64,000 nt of DNA from Anaeramoeba flamelloides. Lineage: Eukaryota > Metamonada > Anaeramoebidae. The position numbers and the translations under genes are program-made. The stretch is taken from the NCBI GenBank assembly GCA_027625915.1, contig JANTQA010000060.1:5456001-5520000 (forward strand). Direction: 5' to 3'. This document shows positions 23,962 through 34,233 of the stretch, one piece after another. Numbering within the stretch: the first letter of the stretch is position 1; every line of letters begins with the position of its first letter. The notes beneath the pieces were generated by a model. It searched no databases. It was not told the origin of the DNA and saw only the letters and a list, made by a program, of their open reading frames with translations.

Positions 23962-26286
23962 TTAAAAGATATCAGCGCCCATTGTTTGTACTTCACCACC
24001 AAGTTTTTCATAGGTAAATTCTTGGAATTCCACATAGTCTGTACCAGGTGTGATCATTTGGTGTGAAATAAACTCGGAACGGTCTTCTTCAGAATAATAG
24101 TCGATCATCTCATATAATTTTTTGATGACTTTTTTTTTGATCTTTTTTTTCAAGCCGTGTTCCTTTAATTCGTCTTCGAGGTCTTCTTTGTTCAGGGGGC
24201 GATAGCAAATGCAAGTAGGGTACCTAGGTGATAAGAATTCTTCATGACCTTTAAATTTTTTCATCCAATGGTTGTGACTCCAAAGGTCGTCCCAGAAGCA
24301 ATACCAGTAGGAGCAGGCGGGGTGAGAGTCATAGAATTGCAATTTTCCATAGATATAGTTCAGCCCGTTTTCATGCTCCTCGGGTATTTGTGACACGTGT
24401 TCATCTATTTCAAAGTTCACCAAATAATCTTCAAGGTAGTCTCTTTGAAGGCAATCGTTGTTATAAACGAAAAACCAAAATCCCCAAGATAATATTTCTG
24501 TTTGTGATAGTCTTTGTTCAAGGAGCCCGTCCCGGTATGATTGGTATTCCTCTTTAACTGTAGGGAGGTTTTCTTCAATTAATCTTGCATTTTCGTCGTG
24601 TTGTAATAATCGCTTGAGCTCATTTGTTAAGACGAAATCGTCTAGGATGCCAATTGTGGAATGTCCAATTGTAGCTGTTTCGTTTCTAAAGGTTTTACCT
24701 TGGTATGTACCCTCGCCATCTTTATAGTGGATGGAAACCTTAAATCCTGCAGAGCAGGTCAATTTTTGGTTTGCCTTTATTTTAAGTTTACCATAATTAA
24801 AGGTAAATTCCACACGGGCTGATTTCTTGTTATTGCCACTTCCAACGGACTTTGTGTGTGTTTCTGTGTGCTTGAAAAACACTTGTTGTCCGTTTAATGC
24901 TCTTAGCTGCTTTCTGATGTCCCTTTTGGCAACGATTTCGGGGTCTCGGTTCATTCTACACATTGTTAGAATGTCTTCGTCCTCTAAGACTACGGGGTTG
25001 GCATCGTCATACACAATGATGGCCTTAAATGGGAAAGGATCGATCCACATTTTGCCAAAGCAAGTTTTGGAATCCACTCGGAGTGTGTTAGGATCCATAC
25101 CGTCCCAGTATACATCAACACCTTCCAAATACTTTTGGGCAAACATTCTTTCCAACATGGCCTCTTTGGATACAGGGATCAACCCTTCTTGGTACGATTC
25201 AACTCCAAATTGTGCGGCGATCTTTTTTTCGACATGAAGCCTCTTAAGAATATTCTCGTATTTGGGATCTGAATGGAATAAGCCTTCCCAAAATGGATGC
25301 CAAATTCTAAACTTTCTTTCTCTTTTCAAATCATAATCTAAATCATCACTAAAGTCCAATCTTCCAGTAATGTTTTTCCATTTTTTTTTGAACCACCCCA
25401 AGGTGAGTAAAGTCAAAAACACCATAATACCAATATTCGCCCAATGCGCAATCGATAGTGCATATCCTAAATCGTCCTCGGAATTGTCTCTCTGTTTCGA
25501 CGACATTACAGCTAAGACAAATGCAACAACAACAGTGAATAAGGTTGTAATTCTTGCCGACTGATCAATATGATCATCAGCGTTTTTAATAAATGGTGCG
25601 GTGACGAAACTTAATATCGCAAAAATGAATAGGATCACCATCGTAACGGTAATAGAGGCAACTTGATTTAATAACAATACAGCTGGGATAATTAAGAGTA
25701 ATTTGATGACCATAACAATTACCTTATAAAAGGCCCATTTCCTTTCGTATCCTTTATACAAAAATTTATATGGGCACTTGTCCTTATCAAGATCAGATTC
25801 ATAATCCTTGTCAGTGTAGACCTTTTCATTTCCTTCGTCATCAAATTCAATGGGAATTGGTTTGTTTTTTTTAATTAACTTATAAGCAAGCCAGGGGACA
25901 TAAAATGTTACCCCAATCATTGTAAGCGCAGCAAAAAATGCATGGATTAAATGGGTTGTACCCCAGCATCCTCCCCTTTTTTCAAATTCATCAATATAAT
26001 CATTTTCTTTACCATAGCACGTTATAATCTCTAAACAATTCCTTGAGATTGGTAAATATAAACTTATGAGGATTGTTAAAAAAATTTGTGCACTAAATCT
26101 TTCCGTTTTTGACCGATCTTCCCAAATTCGAACTTCGTGCCCATCTCTTAATTTGTCAGGATCACTTTGTGATTTTCTTTTCAATAAAACTAAATAAGTG
26201 TAATCATTATTGTTATTGTTATTGTTATTGTAATTGTTTTTGTTATTGTTATTGTTATTGTTATTATTGTTATTGTTATTATTGTT

Positions 26287-26334
<48 letters not shown>

Positions 26335-28355
26335 ATTGTTATTGTTATTGTTATTGTTATTGTTTGGGAAATAAGAAATAAAAAATTAAATTAATTTTTA
26401 GAGAATTATATATTAATACAAAAAAAAAAAAAAACAAAAAAAAAAAAAAACAATTAATGTCTCTTACTTAAAGAAATCCATACAAAAACAAACGTGAGCC
26501 AAAACCATAATAAAGGTGTCGTTTTAATATATTTAAAACTAACAGCAACTGCACTTGCAATTCTTCCCCAGAAATTAATAAACGATTCCGGTATAATAGT
26601 TGCGATACTATTTAAAAACAAAGCAACAATTTGGAAAAAATCACGAAAGATATCAAATTTTACAAAATCAAAAGCCCATTTTGCAACGCCTGCTAATTGA
26701 AGTGTGAGAAAGATTAAATTTGATTTTGTCATGGTGTATGCATCACCCACATCTGAAAAATCGATTTTTACTGCATCTTGAAAATTTTCACTTTGAAAAA
26801 AGCCTGAAAAATCATTAAAGGTTGCATGTGCAAATTGTGAAATTTCAAGAGATGTTGTGTCAAACGAAGACGAGACATTTTTAATTCCGGTTTGAATACC
26901 AGATCCAACAACACCCATTCCAGTCCCAACAACTCCGACCCCAGTGGACAATCCTTTGCCGACAACTTTAGCTCCTGTTCCAACATTATTGATTCCACTT
27001 TGAATGTTGTTTCCTGCATTTTGTACAACATTGCTATTTAAAACTTGTTGTCCTCCTGTTTTAATTCCAGTGCCAACAGTTTGTCCTTAAAATGTTTTTT
27101 GGTGTTTTTTATTTTGTAATAACAATCACAAAGTTTTGAAAAATCGGTTTAATAAAAGAATTTTAAATTAAAAAGAAAATGTTTGGCATTGGCTTCTGAA
27201 TATAAAGAATAAAAATAAATAAAAAAAAAATTAACAAAATCTTACCTAAATTTTGGGTTCCTTGAAGCGCCTGTTGGCCTGTGTTTTTAACTGTATTCAA
27301 GCCTTGGCCCATCATATTAACTCCTTGTTGGCCTACTTGGCCCACGGTATTTATTCCTTGTTGGCCCACTTGCCCCACAGTATTCAAGCCTTGTTGCCCT
27401 GTGTTTTTAACAGTATTCAGGCCTTGGCCCATCATATTAACTCCTTGTTGCCCTGTGTTTTTAACAGTATTCAAGCCTTGGCCCATCATATTCACTCCTT
27501 GTTGGCCCACTTGCCCCACAGTATTCATTCCTTGTTGGCCCATTTGCCCCATTGTATTCAAGCCTTGTTGGCCTGTGTTTTTAACAGTATTCAAGCCTTG
27601 GCCCATCATATTCACTCCTTGTTGGCCCACTTGCCCCATTGTATTCATTCCCTGTTGGCCCATATTGCCCATTGTATTCAAGCCTTGTTGGCCCATAGTT
27701 CCCATTGTATTCATGCCTTGGCCCATCATATTCATTCCTTGTTGGCCTTATAATATTATTTAAAATGTTCCGTTATTGTTTTTTTTTTTTTTTTTTTTGT
27801 TTTGAGATAAAATAATGCTTGTTAGACGATCCGATTTCGAAGGTCTATTTTTTCTATATATCCTTTCGGATTTTTTCCATTTAATGTTTGTCAAAAAACC
27901 AATATGAAATTATCCTCAAGAAAGAAAAAAAAAAAATTTCGTTAATTAGCGATCAATTTTTTTTGATAGTTTCCAAAAGATTTTCAATTGTTGTTACCAA
28001 ACCGAAATATTTAAGGGTTTGTCTCTTTTTTTTTTTTTTAGAAATATTCAGTTCATTTTTTTTCGTAAAAATATTAATTGTTGTTTTCAAAGCACTGAGC
28101 TGTAAGCTAAATTTTGAAAAAGAATTTTTTATTGTAAATCATTTACAGTGAACTAAAATTAAAGTTGAAATCTAATTTAAGTGAATTTTCTTGTTGAGAC
28201 GTTTTACACCTTTTTTAAAAAAATTTTTATAATAAATAAACTGTATTTTTAAAACTTTTTTGTTTTTTATGAGATATTCATTTTATACAATGATCTTTGA
28301 AAAGTTTTTAAAGATCGAACTTTGTTTTATTTGTCACATTTGGTAATTTGGAAAA

Positions 28356-28393
<38 letters not shown>

Positions 28394-28654
28394 ACAAAGA
28401 AAAATTATTTTTCTTTCTTGATAAATCATACCCATTCCTCCAAACGCATTCATTCCTTGATTCAAACCACCTTGAACTTGAGTGTTCTTTTAAGAGAATT
28501 TAAAAATAAAAACGTTTCGGAAAAAAACAACAAGAAAGGATTAAAATTTTGAGAGAAAAAAAAAGAAATAAAAAAAAAAAAAAAATTTTATTTTTACCAT
28601 ATTGTTAACACCTTGGGACATTTGTGACCAAAGGTTGTTTTGTTGGTTTGTCAT
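23962..28654 (-). CDS. Polytopic membrane protein with Gly-Gln-Asn 11-mer repeats, 5 exons
   Basis: Assembled from five exons, all GT..AG with matching phases: 28654-28598, 28486-28432, 27746-27246, 27085-26468 and 26189-23962, giving 1152 residues. Introns are 111, 685, 160 and 278 bp. Residues 1-37 are a short Asn/Gln leader (MTNQQNNLWSQMSQG). Residues about 38-205 are repeats of the form GQQGLNTMGNM, and about 206-285 are Gly/Val-rich related repeats (VVGTGMGVVGSG). About seven hydrophobic segments follow, near 394-413, 442-465, 490-516, 562-611 (two), 624-641 and 655-677, then a ~475-residue soluble C-terminal region rich in W, Y and charged residues. The membrane part (ISLYLPISRNCLEIITC; FLYKGYERKWAFYKVIVM) resembles the multi-pass region of large protist surface proteins, but I cannot name a family or activity. 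The final exon has no ATG near its start, which supports splicing. Confidence 0.8.
26190..26467 (-). repeat. (AAC/AAT)n microsatellite in intron 4 of the membrane-protein gene
   Basis: About 150 bp of alternating trinucleotides (26206-26363; on the plus strand GTT/ATT then a pure TTG-type run) fill most of this 278-bp intron. In the frame of exon 5 the tract is open and would read as poly-asparagine, but intron retention would meet a stop four codons into the intron from exon 4. It is therefore intronic simple sequence rather than coding. Confidence 0.75.
27249..27746 (-). repeat. 33-bp coding minisatellite (GQQG repeats)
   Basis: Exon 3 is built from 33-bp units encoding GQQG-[LMVI]-N-[TM]-[MV]-[GK]-[QN]-[VMT], interspersed with an 18-residue variant containing GLNTVKNT. 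About twelve GQQ-headed units are present. Unit lengths of 11 and 18 residues keep hydrophobic positions on one helix face. Confidence 0.85.
27747..28431 (-). other. Intron 2 of the membrane-protein gene (685 bp)
   Basis: Donor GTATGATTT after a GFGGMG-like exon end, acceptor TATAAG. The interior is A/T-rich with a 32-base poly-A run near 28360-28391 and a poly-T run at 27780. Nothing else is recognised. Confidence 0.7.
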
Positions 28655-29958
28655 TGAAATTTCTTTTTTTTAGAAAGGTGATCGAAAAAATAACAAAATA
28701 GATAACTAATAAAAAAAAAAAAAAATGTTTTCTAAATTGAAATAGAAATCTTAATTAAACACAAGAATGGGATAAACATTTGGAAGTGATTGACAAAAAA
28801 AAGTGTTCTAATTTCTTGTTCGAAAATTTGTAGGATCAAAAGAACGATTTTTAAGATTTGGTAAAAACCAAAATTTATTGGTTATTCTTTCCCTACTCAC
28901 CTTTTATTTTTTACCATAATTTTATTTATTTTTTCTGTTCTTCTGCTGCCAAATAAAAAGAATTTTGTCTAATTAGCTCATCATTTTTGATTGAGAAAAC
29001 ACGAGTTGTTCTTAACTTAAAAACTACGTTTCTATTTTTCAACTTGAAAAAAAGTTTTTTAAATTAAAATCATTTTCATTCAAAAGAGACTTACTGCGAA
29101 AAAAAGTTTATTAATGAAAACAAAAAACCCCAAATTTGTTGATTTCACAACTTTGTTTGTGTAAAAACCTCCTTAAGAAACAGTTTATTCACTTTTCATG
29201 TTTTTGATCTGTAATTTGAGAAAGAAAAAGAAATTTATCGAATATTTTACTAACTTTTTAGAAAGAAAAATCTTAAAAACCAAATTAATTCCCAAATCAA
29301 GGAAACACAAAATTAACTGATTCGTTTTGAGGATAGATCAGAAAAAAGTTGTTTTTTGAAATGAATTTAAGGGAGGAAGTACATTTTTTAAATTTTAATG
29401 TCCTTATTTATGTGGAACTGAATTCTTCAAATGATTTCTTTAGCCAAATATATTCGTACTTTAATCAATAGTGAACTTAAATTTCCCCCAGTGAAATATA
29501 TTTTCATACCAACTAAAAAATGGATTTCAAAAAAAAATGAATTAGATTGATCAAGAAAAAATAAATATAAGCATTTGCTTCTTGATCTTATCCGAAACAT
29601 TTCGCACAATTCCTTCTTCATACTTTGGTTTTCTTTTTAATTCTTCAAGGAATTACTTTTTTTTCAAAAATTTTTGAGATACAAATTACTATTTATTTCT
29701 GAAGAATTTCCAAAATGAATTTTAAAATCCTATTTTAATTTTATTCATCAAATTTTTGATTGTGAAAATATGATATTTATTGACTTAATCTTCAGAATAA
29801 AGGATTAATTAGACTATTCGTTTGGTTTTATCATTATTTATTTTCCATTAATATGAGAACCAAAAAAAATTTTGAATCTGATTGAATTTTTTTCTAAAAT
29901 TTTCAATTATTTTGAGTTGAATCTTTTGTAACTTTTTTTTGATTTCTAGAATTTATCG

Positions 29959-30421
29959 TAGTAAAATAATACCGGACATGAAAAAAATCCCGGACAAGAT
30001 TTTTAATTGTGAGTATTAGTAAATTTTTTGTCTAATTTCAATCAAATCCTTATTATAGATAACCAATTTTTTTATGAGATTAGTAATAAACCTACCCAAA
30101 GTTCATCAAAGGAAGGTGTCTCTAGAATACTCGAGTAATTGTTTGATAGCCTATGTTGATCTACCTTTTTTGAAAAACAATCGAGTTTTATTTAGGTTTA
30201 CTAGAGTTTGGAAAATGAAAATTTTTCTTCTTGTTTTTTAGATTGATTGAAAGGGAGTTTTAACAAGTGTGATTTCATTAATCATCATTCTAATGAGTGG
30301 GTGAGTTATAATTAAAAAAGTTTGATTGTAAATAAATGAAATTACACAATAATTTTACTAATACTCACAATTAAAAATCTTTTCCGGGATTTTTTTCATG
30401 TCCGGTATTTTTTTCACTCCT
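29959..30421 (+). mobile_element. ACCGGACATG inverted-repeat element, copy 1
   Basis: Left end ACCGGACATGAAAAAAATCC at 29971, right end its complement with CATGTCCGGTATTTTTTTCA. The terminal repeat extends about 100 bp inward (TTTTTAATTGTGAGTATTAG and complement). Interior landmarks TAGTAATAAACCTACC and ATCATCATTCTAATGAGTGG are shared with copies at 40.3, 58.3 and 60.0 kb. No coding frame. Confidence 0.85.
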
Positions 30422-31442
30422 TTAAACCATTTATTTTAATTTTTGAAATAATATTCTTGATTTTGGTTTTCTTTAATAAAAATATTTGAAAAAATAATTT
30501 TGAAAGCAAATTTGTAAAAAAAAAAAAATGAAAAAGAATAATAAATAGTAATAAGTTGTTAAATTCAATGTTATAATTCATTTGGATTCATAAAAATTAA
30601 GTAGATAAAGAAAAAAATCTTCGGGTATAGGCCATTATATTTTTTTTTTTCATTCTTGATTTTAACAAATTTATTTGGAAAGGTGATCTTTGACCTTTAT
30701 CCTCCAAAAAGAAGATATTCATTTCAAATACACACCTTTTCAAGGTCTATTTTTTTTTTTTAGATTTTACATTTTTGATTAATTTTACTCCTTTATATAA
30801 AGAGATTCCTATATAAAAAACCGAATTTAATAAAACCAAAAATTTAATCAAAAAAACTCTTCAAAAAAAACGAAAAATGAAAGATTCAACTCTGGATTAC
30901 TTTAGGTTCACTTTCTTTTCACAAATAGAGCTCCGGATGATGTTTTAGTTTCAAAGTTTCAATACCCCATTGGAACCCCACAAAAAAAATTCATTAAGTT
31001 TTACACACTTGGAATTTTTAAAAATTGTAAAATGTACTTACTTCCGCAAGTAACTCATAACAATTATAAATTTATTTTGTCAAAGATAATAAAGTAATTA
31101 TTTTCACCAATGCTTCAATTAAATCGGACTCACTAACTTTAAACTTAATACTTTTCGAGAAATAAATTATCATTTTGAGAAAAGTTTCTTTTTTTTGATG
31201 GAAAATTTCAGTCAAAAGATGATATCATTTTTTTTTTAGGTTTGGGGATTAAAAAAGAAAAAATAAAAATTTGTAAAAAATAGTTTTATTTTTTGGAAAA
31301 CACAATTTTAGTAATTGTTGAGAGTTTCTATTCATAAATAAAATTGTGATTTTATTCTTATTTTTAGATATAATTAGGATAATATATATAAATATTAAAT
31401 CCTTGAACACAATATAAAAATAGATCTAAACAAAAATTCAAA

Positions 31443-31785
31443 AATTTATACACATTTAAAACAAACCAAACAATCATAAAAATACAATTTCATTCAAATT
31501 TTAAAATAATTTTGATTTTTGAAAAATTGGAAAATAATTTTTTCATCTTTTTGGTTTTTTGTTTTCATTTCCTTTTTTGAATTATGTAACCACTTTTGGT
31601 AGATCGGAATATTTTGTTCAAACAATTGATAATAAGTTAAAGTTGAGTCTTTCAAAATAGAAGAACTCCAATAAAATTAGTTAATGGTGTCTAACCACCC
31701 ACGTCGCTCAATATTCCTAATTGATTTTAAACAAATTTACTAATGTATTTTTTTGTTTTACTAACACCAAAATTTATAACACAAA
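31443..31785 (-). mobile_element. ~350-bp GTGTTAAAAATTTT-family element, copy
   Basis: Reverse-oriented copy. Landmarks are TCATTTCCTTTTTTGAATTA, TAAGTTAAAGTTGAG, AGAACTCCAATAAAATTAGT, AATATTCCTAATTGATTTTA and ACAAATTTACTAATGTA, in the same order as 35582-35933. No transposase. Confidence 0.7.
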
Positions 31786-33383
31786 TATAATTTTTTTTTT
31801 ATTGATGATTATATATTTTTTGTTTTGCGAGTATTGTAATTGATAAAAAAATGTTGAAATTTCAATTATTAAATGGTTTTAATTTGCCCTTTATTCAAAA
31901 ATTGGTTAAATAAGAATTTTTTTTTCAAAAAATGAAATTTTATTGTTAAAAATTTTGAATTAGTGTTTAAAATATTATTTACAAATATTTATTAAATATT
32001 TTGAAATTTATTAGATTAGATAATATTATTTTTCAAATATTAAGAGTATAATGAACAAACATTTATTAGTAAAATCAGTTATTTGTTAATATTTATTGTT
32101 TTTTTTTTATTAGATTTATTTATTTGAATTTGTTTTATTTGTTTGAAAATCTTTAAAAATTGAGAAATAAAAATAAAACCAATTAATAAATTTAAACTTT
32201 AAGTTATTAACTACCAGAATAAATTTAGGCTAATAATTATTGATTATAAACAATCAAATTAAAAAGCATTTCTTTTGATTATCAGTTGGATTTTCAAGGT
32301 TTTAAAAAAGTATTTTGGGAAAATTTTTAATTTAATGGTTTATTTTTTTTCTCTTATTTTTTATCCAATACTAAGAAATAATTGTTTCTAACTGTTCTTT
32401 GAATAAATAAATTATATTTTTTCAAGTTTAAATTAATTTTATTTTATTTTTTTTTGAATTAAGTAGATTTTTAATATTAGATTCTTTTTAACTTAGTTTT
32501 TTATTTTTTAACATATTTTTACTATACCCTTCCTTCATAGATAATGCAATTTCTTTCTTCTGTCGACGTCAATAATTTTGTTGGAAACAATTTAAAAATA
32601 TGTTAAATTTTAAACTTTTCAAAAATTAGAAAAATGGATCAAACATTAGAAAACAAAATTTCATTTCTGAAAATACTTTAAAAGTAAGTTAGGTTTTTCT
32701 AGTAATCAATTATTTAACCCCAATTTTGAAAATTTGAGATAGATTCTTTTTTTTTTTATCTGTTTATTGAATTTACAAGAAGATTTTGTTTTTTGTTTTT
32801 ATTAGTTGCTTAAAGAACGCCAAAGGACAGTCAAAATTCACATTTTCAGAGTTTAAAAATAATACAATCGACAACAAAAAAAAATTAAAAGTTTTAAATC
32901 AATCAAAGTAAAGTAAAAACTGCCTAATATTTTGTTTTTTTCAAAATTAGATAAAAAAATTTATTGGTTTGAATAAAAACCTATTGATATTTACGATAAA
33001 ACAATGAAAAGCATAAATTGTTTTTATTCACCACATTATGTATCACATAACTATTTAAAGTTTTGTTATATATTCACTATTAACCACAATGCTTAAAAAG
33101 TAACTGTAGTAGTCCACCTCTTAATGAAAATTTGATTTTTGAACATTTTTAAGGTAAATTTGGAATTTGAATAACAGCATAATTGTTTTTATTAAAATAT
33201 ATATTTCCAATTCAAAAGTTTTAACACACCAAAATTCAATTTTTTTTAAAAAAATCCTTTTTAATCCTTTTCCCAAAGAAATACCAAATTAGAACAATTT
33301 AATAATTGGAATGTTAACAATTGTTTATAAATTAGCAATACCCACAAAGCAAAAAATAAACAGTTATCAATAGTAATAAGTCA

Positions 33384-33740
33384 AGAGTGTGTTCAAAAAA
33401 TTTGGAGAGAGCAAAACAAAAAAAAATACATTGTCAAATTTGTTTAAATTCTATTAGGATTATAGATCGATCAACTGTTTCGACACTATCAACTAATTAT
33501 ATTTGAGTTCTTCTATTTTAAACAACTCACCTTTAACTTAATACCAATAGTTTTCAAAAAAATATTTCACCAAACGAAACAAGAAAAGTAATTCAAAAAA
33601 TTAAATGAAAACGAAAAACTACATTAAGAAAAAATGATTTTCATATTTTACTAAAATCAAAATCATTTTAAATTTGAATGAAATTATATTAATCTGATTC
33701 TTTGAGCCATTTCAACAGCGTGTAAAATTTTGAATTTTAG
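33384..33740 (+). mobile_element. ~350-bp GTGTTAAAAATTTT-family element, copy
   Basis: Forward copy starting GTGTGTTCAAAAAATTTGGA and ending near GCGTGTAAAATTTTGAATTT. It aligns throughout with the complement of 35582-35933 (GATCGATCAA, TTGAGTTCTTCTATTTT, AACTCACCTTTAACTTAATA). Confidence 0.75.
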
Positions 33741-34233
33741 TTTATTTTGGAACAAATACAACATGTTTTGATTCAATTATGATTAATATTTTATTTAATT
33801 TGAGACTATTCTTTCAATTTATAAAAAGACTCACTAATAAAAAGGATTTTTTATGAAACAAAAAAATCAAATTTCCCACTTTTTTGGAAACATCTTATTA
33901 TAAACCTTATAATAATCAACACCCCCCAAACCTGATCAAGATTTATAATTATAAAATAAAGGTTCAAGGAACTTGCTTTTTTTTTTTTTTTGGATATTAA
34001 ACAAAAATTGACTAAAATTCAAAAATGGTAAAAAAATTTTATTTTTGTATTAAAATTATTGTTAAGAAAAATATTATAAAAAAACTAATTTTTTCCTCAA
34101 ATATTTAAACAAATTTGAATTCATGATTAACAAAAAGAGTGCGAAAAAAACGTTGCTTTTTAAATATTAGTAAATTTCACCTTTCAGTGGAAATAATTAT
34201 TTTATTCTTCACCACCTAATCAAATTTACACAA

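Larger units (their letters stand above)
28655..34233. other. Gene-free interval with several MITEs
   Basis: Separates the start of the membrane-protein gene from the end of the DHHC gene. It holds one ACCGGACATG element (29959-30421) and two copies of the ~350-bp family in opposite orientation (31443-31785 and 33384-33740). The remainder is A/T-rich with no exon that I can support. Confidence 0.6.

Noticed and set aside
24827-25564. Plus-strand frames of 136 and 64 residues
   Set aside because: They are antisense shadows of exon 5 of the membrane-protein gene.
26184-26190. Start of the membrane protein at the head of exon 5
   Set aside because: No ATG is present there; the acceptor TTTAG and phase fit to exon 4 make it an internal exon.
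26109-26381. Cysteine/tyrosine-rich plus-strand frame (CYCYCC...)
   Set aside because: It is a translation of the TTG/ATT microsatellite in intron 4 and its flanks, not a protein.
27253-27763. Plus-strand repeat frames (HSLLAHLPH and PCWPTCPTVF types)
   Set aside because: They are antisense readings of the GQQG minisatellite; the minus strand has the splice sites and downstream exons.
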